Assembly: GCA_002454815.1 (NCBI GenBank)
Contig: DKJL01000010.1
Span: forward strand, 186,001 to 250,000
Direction of reading: 5' to 3'
Length of the DNA: 64,000 nucleotides
Origin: Flavobacteriales bacterium UBA6693
GTDB lineage: Bacteria; Bacteroidota; Bacteroidia; Flavobacteriales; Weeksellaceae
Under the pieces are notes generated by a model. That model worked only from the letters and a program-made list of their open reading frames with translations. It was not told the DNA's origin and searched no databases. The position numbers were made by a program, and so were the translations under genes. Each line of letters begins with the position of its first letter. The first letter of the stretch is position 1. Of the stretch, positions 60,498-64,000 are shown piece after piece.

Positions 60498-61055
60498 ATG
60501 AAAAACACCGATTTATTTACGTTAATTTCCCTGGCAGCGCACAAAAACCAGAAAGCCCAGACGCAGCTCATCAATCTGTTTTGGGTCGATGTTTTCAGCT
60601 TTGTGATGAAAAAAGTTCAGGACGAATATGTGGCGGACGAAATTACGGTTTCGGTTTTTTCCAAGGTGCTCTCTAAGCTAGATTTGTATGACCCGAACTT
60701 CCAGTTTAAAACCTGGATACTTACCATTGCGCAAAATACCATCATTGATTACTGGCGCAAAAAATCGCGTGAAAACGAAGAGTCTACCGATAATTTTGAA
60801 GGTTTTAAAAATCATCTTGCACTTTCGCCCGAGGAGCTGCTCATTTCTGAGGAAGATGAAAAAGAAATTATTACCCGCATTCAAAGTCTGGACGCTCATT
60901 ATCAGGACATTATCCGTCTGCGTTTCTTTGAGGAAAAAAGCATTAAAGAAATTGCAGAAGAGCTGCACATCACCGTCGCCAATACCAAAGTGCGCATCAT
61001 GCGGGCGAAAAAACTATTGGCCGCCTTACTCAAGAATAACTCGTTTGAGAACTGA
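60498..61055 (+). CDS. RNA polymerase sigma factor, ECF-like
   Basis: 185 residues. Region 2 in NLFWVDVFSFVMKKVQDEYV and FQFKTWILTIAQNTIIDYWR, region 4 in YQDIIRLRFFEEKSIKEIAE and HITVANTKVRIMRAKKLL. The ATG at 60498 is preferred because the upstream alternative (60438) lies across the promoter. No anti-sigma gene adjoins. lipA follows but has its own promoter. Confidence 0.9.
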   Translation: MKNTDLFTLISLAAHKNQKAQTQLINLFWVDVFSFVMKKVQDEYVADEITVSVFSKVLSKLDLYDPNFQFKTWILTIAQNTIIDYWRKKSRENEESTDNFEGFKNHLALSPEELLISEEDEKEIITRIQSLDAHYQDIIRLRFFEEKSIKEIAEELHITVANTKVRIMRAKKLLAALLKNNSFEN

Positions 61056-61074
61056 TTTGTTATTTGTAAATTTG
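61045..61074 (+). promoter_or_regulatory. Promoter of lipA
   Basis: TTG (61045-61047), exactly 19 bases, TAAATTTG (61067-61074). The -33 element lies inside the last codons of the sigma-factor gene. The lipA ATG is 17 bases downstream. Confidence 0.75.
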
Positions 61075-61091
61075 AACTTTATAAAGTAAGC

Positions 61092-61958
61092 ATGAACGAA
61101 ATCCTGACCGACACGACAACGCAAAAACCCAAATGGATCCGGGTAAAACTTCCGACAGGAAAAAATTACCGCGAACTTCGAACGCTGGTCGATAAATATA
61201 AACTCAACACGATTTGCCAGAGCGGCAGCTGCCCAAACATGGGTGAGTGTTGGGGCGAAGGAACGGCAACATTCATGATCCTCGGAAACATCTGCACGCG
61301 CAGTTGCGGCTTTTGTGGTGTAAAGACAGGCAAGCCCCTCGACGTAAATTGGGAAGAACCCGAAAAAGTGGCGCGCTCCATCAAATTAATGAAAATAAAA
61401 CACGCTGTCCTTACCTCTGTAGACCGTGATGATCTGAAAGATATGGGCTCCATTCTATGGGCAGAAACGGTGAATGCGGTGCGTCGCATTTCGCCCGGAA
61501 CAACGATGGAAACTTTGATTCCCGATTTTCAGGGAATTACAAAACATATCGACCGCCTTTTGGAAGTGCAGCCTGAAGTGATTTCCCATAATATGGAAAC
61601 CGTAAAGAGACTGACGCGCGAAGTTCGGATCCAGGCAAAATATGAACGCAGTCTCGAGGTGCTTTCTTACATGAAATCAGCCGGACAACGACGCACCAAA
61701 ACCGGACTGATGCTGGGTTTGGGTGAAGAAAACGCCGAAGTTTTCCAGACCATCGAAGACATCCGCGGCGCGGGTGTGGACGTAATAACTATCGGCCAAT
61801 ATCTGCAGCCGACAAAAAAACATTTGCCGGTAAAGAAGTTTGTAACGCCGGAAGAATTCAATCAGTTTGGTGATTTTGCACGAAGTTTAGGTTTCCGTCA
61901 TGTGGAAAGTTCGCCGCTGGTTCGCAGTTCTTACCACGCCGAAAGACACATTCACTAA
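61092..61958 (+). CDS. lipA: Lipoyl synthase
   Basis: Radical-SAM enzyme that inserts two sulfurs into octanoyl groups on lipoyl domains. 288 residues. Auxiliary cluster cysteines in TICQSGSCPNMGECW, radical-SAM motif CTRSCGFCGV (CxxxCxxC), and the C-terminal serine of SPLVRSSYHAE that ligates the auxiliary cluster. Normal length. Confidence 0.97.
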   Translation: MNEILTDTTTQKPKWIRVKLPTGKNYRELRTLVDKYKLNTICQSGSCPNMGECWGEGTATFMILGNICTRSCGFCGVKTGKPLDVNWEEPEKVARSIKLMKIKHAVLTSVDRDDLKDMGSILWAETVNAVRRISPGTTMETLIPDFQGITKHIDRLLEVQPEVISHNMETVKRLTREVRIQAKYERSLEVLSYMKSAGQRRTKTGLMLGLGEENAEVFQTIEDIRGAGVDVITIGQYLQPTKKHLPVKKFVTPEEFNQFGDFARSLGFRHVESSPLVRSSYHAERHIH

Positions 61959-62027
61959 AGTTATTTTGTGGTATGGCTACTACCTACATCATTTTTATCT
62001 GTAACAAGCTCTTTCAAACCCATCTCT

Positions 62028-62864
62028 ATGAAACTACTTAAAATATCGGCTTTTTTTATTTTTCTCATAGTATCACATTCGTGTACCGAGGAAAAAGCTG
62101 TGGACAACAGTAATTTGGTTTCGGTAAAATCTACAGCAGGAGATCTTAACATCGAAGAAGTAGAGTATGATGTTGACGGGAAAAGTCACCGTTCGTATGT
62201 GGCTTACAAAGGAGATGCGGAAGATCTGAAACCGGTTGTGATGGTATTGCCGGAGTGGTGGGGCCTGAATGATTATGCAAAAGACAGAGCCAGGCAACTG
62301 GCTGAACTCGGCTACTTTGCCATGGCAGTAGACTATTACGGCGAAGGAAAATCGGTAGAAGATCCGGAAGAAGCCGCAAAGTTATCTGCGGACATTAGTA
62401 AAATCCCCATTAACGCCAGACTTAAATTTGATAAAGCCAAGGCTCAACTGCTTAAATTTTCGAATGCCGATTACAACAAAATTGCAGTAATTGGTTATTG
62501 TTTTGGTGGCGCCCAGGCACTCAATATGGCTAGGCAACAAGATGAATTAAAGGGAGTGGTGTCTTTTCACGGAAATCTGATGACCGGCATAAAACCTAAG
62601 AACAACGATGTAAAAATACTGGTCCTCAACGGCGCGGCAGATACTTTTGTGCCGGCAGAGGAAATAACTGCTTTCAAAAAACAAATGGATTCTGCCAAAA
62701 TTGATTACAGTTTTATCAATTATCCAAACGCGCTTCATTCTTTTACCAATCCGCAGGCAACTGAACTCGGAAAAAAATATAATATGAAGGTAGCCTACAA
62801 CAAAGAGGCAGATGAAAAATCGTGGAACGAAATGAAAAAATTTCTGACAGAAATCTTCAAATAA
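62028..62864 (+). CDS. Dienelactone-hydrolase-family lipoprotein or secreted hydrolase
   Basis: 278 residues. N-terminal signal peptide with a probable lipid-attachment cysteine (IFLIVSHSCTEEK, a loose lipobox), then a dienelactone hydrolase domain: oxyanion region MVLPEWWGLNDYAKDRAR, nucleophile elbow IGYCFGGAQALNMA with cysteine in the serine position, the acid in LNGAADTFVPAEE and the histidine in NALHSFTNP. The Cys-Asp-His triad is that of true dienelactone hydrolases. Natural substrate unknown. The start at 62028 replaces a longer frame from 61968. Confidence 0.85.
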   Translation: MKLLKISAFFIFLIVSHSCTEEKAVDNSNLVSVKSTAGDLNIEEVEYDVDGKSHRSYVAYKGDAEDLKPVVMVLPEWWGLNDYAKDRARQLAELGYFAMAVDYYGEGKSVEDPEEAAKLSADISKIPINARLKFDKAKAQLLKFSNADYNKIAVIGYCFGGAQALNMARQQDELKGVVSFHGNLMTGIKPKNNDVKILVLNGAADTFVPAEEITAFKKQMDSAKIDYSFINYPNALHSFTNPQATELGKKYNMKVAYNKEADEKSWNEMKKFLTEIFK

Positions 62865-62937
62865 ACACCCGGTATCACAATTTATTGCTTTTCAACGCAA
62901 GCGGGAATTTTCATAAAAAATACTGCAGGTTTCCATT

Positions 62938-62968
62938 AAAAAAAGTCTCTACCAAATTTGATAGAGAC
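62938..62968. terminator. Bidirectional terminator between the hydrolase gene and dps
   Basis: GTCTCTA pairs with TAGAGAC around CCAAATTTGA. On the minus strand it is followed by a long T run and ends the dps message. Confidence 0.85.
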
Positions 62969-62996
62969 CTTAATTCTATTTTCTTCACGAAAAGTT

Positions 62997-63479
62997 TTAT
63001 TTTTCTTTGAAATATTTGCGCAGTTTCCAAGCCATTTTTTCGTGTTCCTGCATCAGCGCATTCAGGAAGTCAGCGGTGCCTGCGTCTTTGTATTCTTCTT
63101 CGCAATCGTCAAGATCTTTTCGCAGGGATTTTACAATCGTTTGGTGATCGCCCACCAGTTCTCGCAGCATTCCCTGCGTATCAGGCACTTTTCCCGGTGA
63201 TTCTTTCAGCTGAGACTCTTTCATAAATTCTTCAGCAGTACCGATCGCAGTTCCGCCCAACGTGCTGATGCGCTCAGCCACTTCGTCAGCTGCTTCGCCT
63301 ACGATTTCGTACTGGCTTTCCAGTAGCTCATGAAGTTCCATAAAGTTGTCACCCGAAAGATTCCAGTGAAACTTGCGCAGTTTGATGTAAAGGATGTTCC
63401 CGTCCGCGAGTACTTTGTTCAGGATTTTATGAACTTCAGTTAGATTTTTTTGTGTAATTCCTAAGTCTGGTTTTAACAT
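62997..63479 (-). CDS. dps: Dps, DNA-protecting ferritin-like protein
   Basis: 160 residues. The inter-subunit ferroxidase motif is present: LRKFHWNLSGDNFMELHELL, with acidic residues in EIVGEAADEVAERISTLGG. Dps forms dodecamers that oxidise and store iron with peroxide and shield DNA in stationary phase. Follows the stress-protein gene by 18 bases, so the two are probably cotranscribed and stress-induced. Confidence 0.94.
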   Translation of the reverse strand: MLKPDLGITQKNLTEVHKILNKVLADGNILYIKLRKFHWNLSGDNFMELHELLESQYEIVGEAADEVAERISTLGGTAIGTAEEFMKESQLKESPGKVPDTQGMLRELVGDHQTIVKSLRKDLDDCEEEYKDAGTADFLNALMQEHEKMAWKLRKYFKEK

Positions 63480-63497
63480 TGTAATAGTTTTTAAAGT

Positions 63498-64000
63498 TTA
63501 TAGATGTAGTTTTCCTTCGCGTCCGTCGTCGTTATCGGTTTCATTTCCAGTTACCGCAGCAGTCGCAAAATTCAATAATGAAACAAATTTTCCGGCTTTA
63601 GGTTCCCAATAATAGGTGTCCGTTGGCTGCACCCGGATCACAGTAACATTCGGGTCGTCTTTGCCATCAAACCAGGCATTCGCCATGGCGGTCCATTTAT
63701 CTTCAATCATATCCCGGTTTTTATAAATAAACGCGTTTCCTAAAATTGAAAGATATTCCGAGTCTGAATTGTTCATGAAGTAAAGTTGAACACGATTATC
63801 TTCTTTAATATCAAAATTTTTGTGGCTCTGGTCACTGCTCAGAAACCACAGGTTACCTTCTTCATCGGTTTCGCGGAGACTCATCGGCCTCGAGGAATTG
63901 GGAATGGTGTCCAAATCCGTACAGAACATACAGAATTTCGCACTTTCAGAAAGTTCCTTCAGTTTTTTTGCGGCTTCCCGCTGCGTAAGGTTCTCTGTTG
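63498..64000 (-). CDS. Pyridoxamine-5'-phosphate-oxidase-like general stress protein, 5' end cut
   Basis: Split-barrel flavin-binding fold: FCMFCTDLDTIPNSSRPMSL, LWFLSSDQSHKNFDIKEDN and LQLYF-like VQLYFMNNSDSEY are typical of the COG3871 general stress proteins. The frame stays open to the right edge (TENLTQREAAKKLKELSESA precedes the first internal ATG at 63929), so the true start is probably just outside the window. Members bind FMN or F420-like cofactors; activity unknown. Confidence 0.85.
   Translation of the reverse strand, partial: TENLTQREAAKKLKELSESAKFCMFCTDLDTIPNSSRPMSLRETDEEGNLWFLSSDQSHKNFDIKEDNRVQLYFMNNSDSEYLSILGNAFIYKNRDMIEDKWTAMANAWFDGKDDPNVTVIRVQPTDTYYWEPKAGKFVSLLNFATAAVTGNETDNDDGREGKLHL

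Overview
The window looks like chromosomal DNA of a member of the Bacteroidota, most probably a flavobacterium of the Chryseobacterium group (Weeksellaceae). The evidence is the Bacteroidota promoter signature (TAnnTTTG, sometimes with TTG about 18-22 bases upstream) in front of many genes, a complete Bat aerotolerance operon, a type IX secretion sorting domain, mevalonate-pathway diphosphomevalonate decarboxylase, an NrdA without ATP-cone beside an NrdB of the flavobacterial type, and the gene order asnS-rpoN. Genus is an inference. By eye I found no tRNA, rRNA, CRISPR array, prophage or transposase.

Layout. 1-6648 (+): an MscS-type channel cut by the left edge, pdxJ, an alpha/beta hydrolase, an NAD-dependent epimerase, an acyl-CoA ligase and mvaD. 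6655-14954 (-): a small membrane protein, MarC, then the aerotolerance cluster read as moxR, DUF58, a membrane BatD-like protein, batA, batB, batC, batD. 15197-17543 (+): DinB-like protein, rlmB, a Gre-like factor and a nitroreductase. hemB (-) follows, then a very small T9SS cargo, NDH-2, trmD, an endonuclease/phosphatase-fold protein, an Lrp regulator, deoC with a two-domain ALDH16-type dehydrogenase, and a GH25 lysozyme (+). 27189-30642 (-): a trimethylamine monooxygenase-like FMO, rlmF and a DUF2383 protein.

30860-41786 (+) holds an ABC-F ATPase, an amino acid permease, a siderophore-type TonB receptor behind a Fur-like palindrome, a PepSY membrane protein, rpsP with a long acidic tail, rimM, asnS and rpoN. 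A sigma factor with a membrane partner lies on the minus strand. Next come an LptB carrying an extra C-terminal domain, an MsbA-like exporter, a lipoprotein, an HD hydrolase and a membrane protein (+). A four-gene MacAB-like efflux operon (-) reaches 52457. nrdB and nrdA are separated by a spacer rich in inverted repeats. A compact cbb3-type oxidase cluster (56562-60019) follows, then a sigma factor, lipA, a dienelactone-hydrolase lipoprotein, dps, and a pyridoxamine-oxidase-like stress protein cut by the right edge.

Most genes are ordinary. The points that deserve a second look are the extra domain on LptB, the reduced two-subunit cbb3 oxidase with its small accessory proteins, the repeat-packed nrdB-nrdA spacer, several starts that appear leaderless, the Fur-like operator, the Tmm-type monooxygenase, and a terminator written inside the 3' end of a convergent gene.
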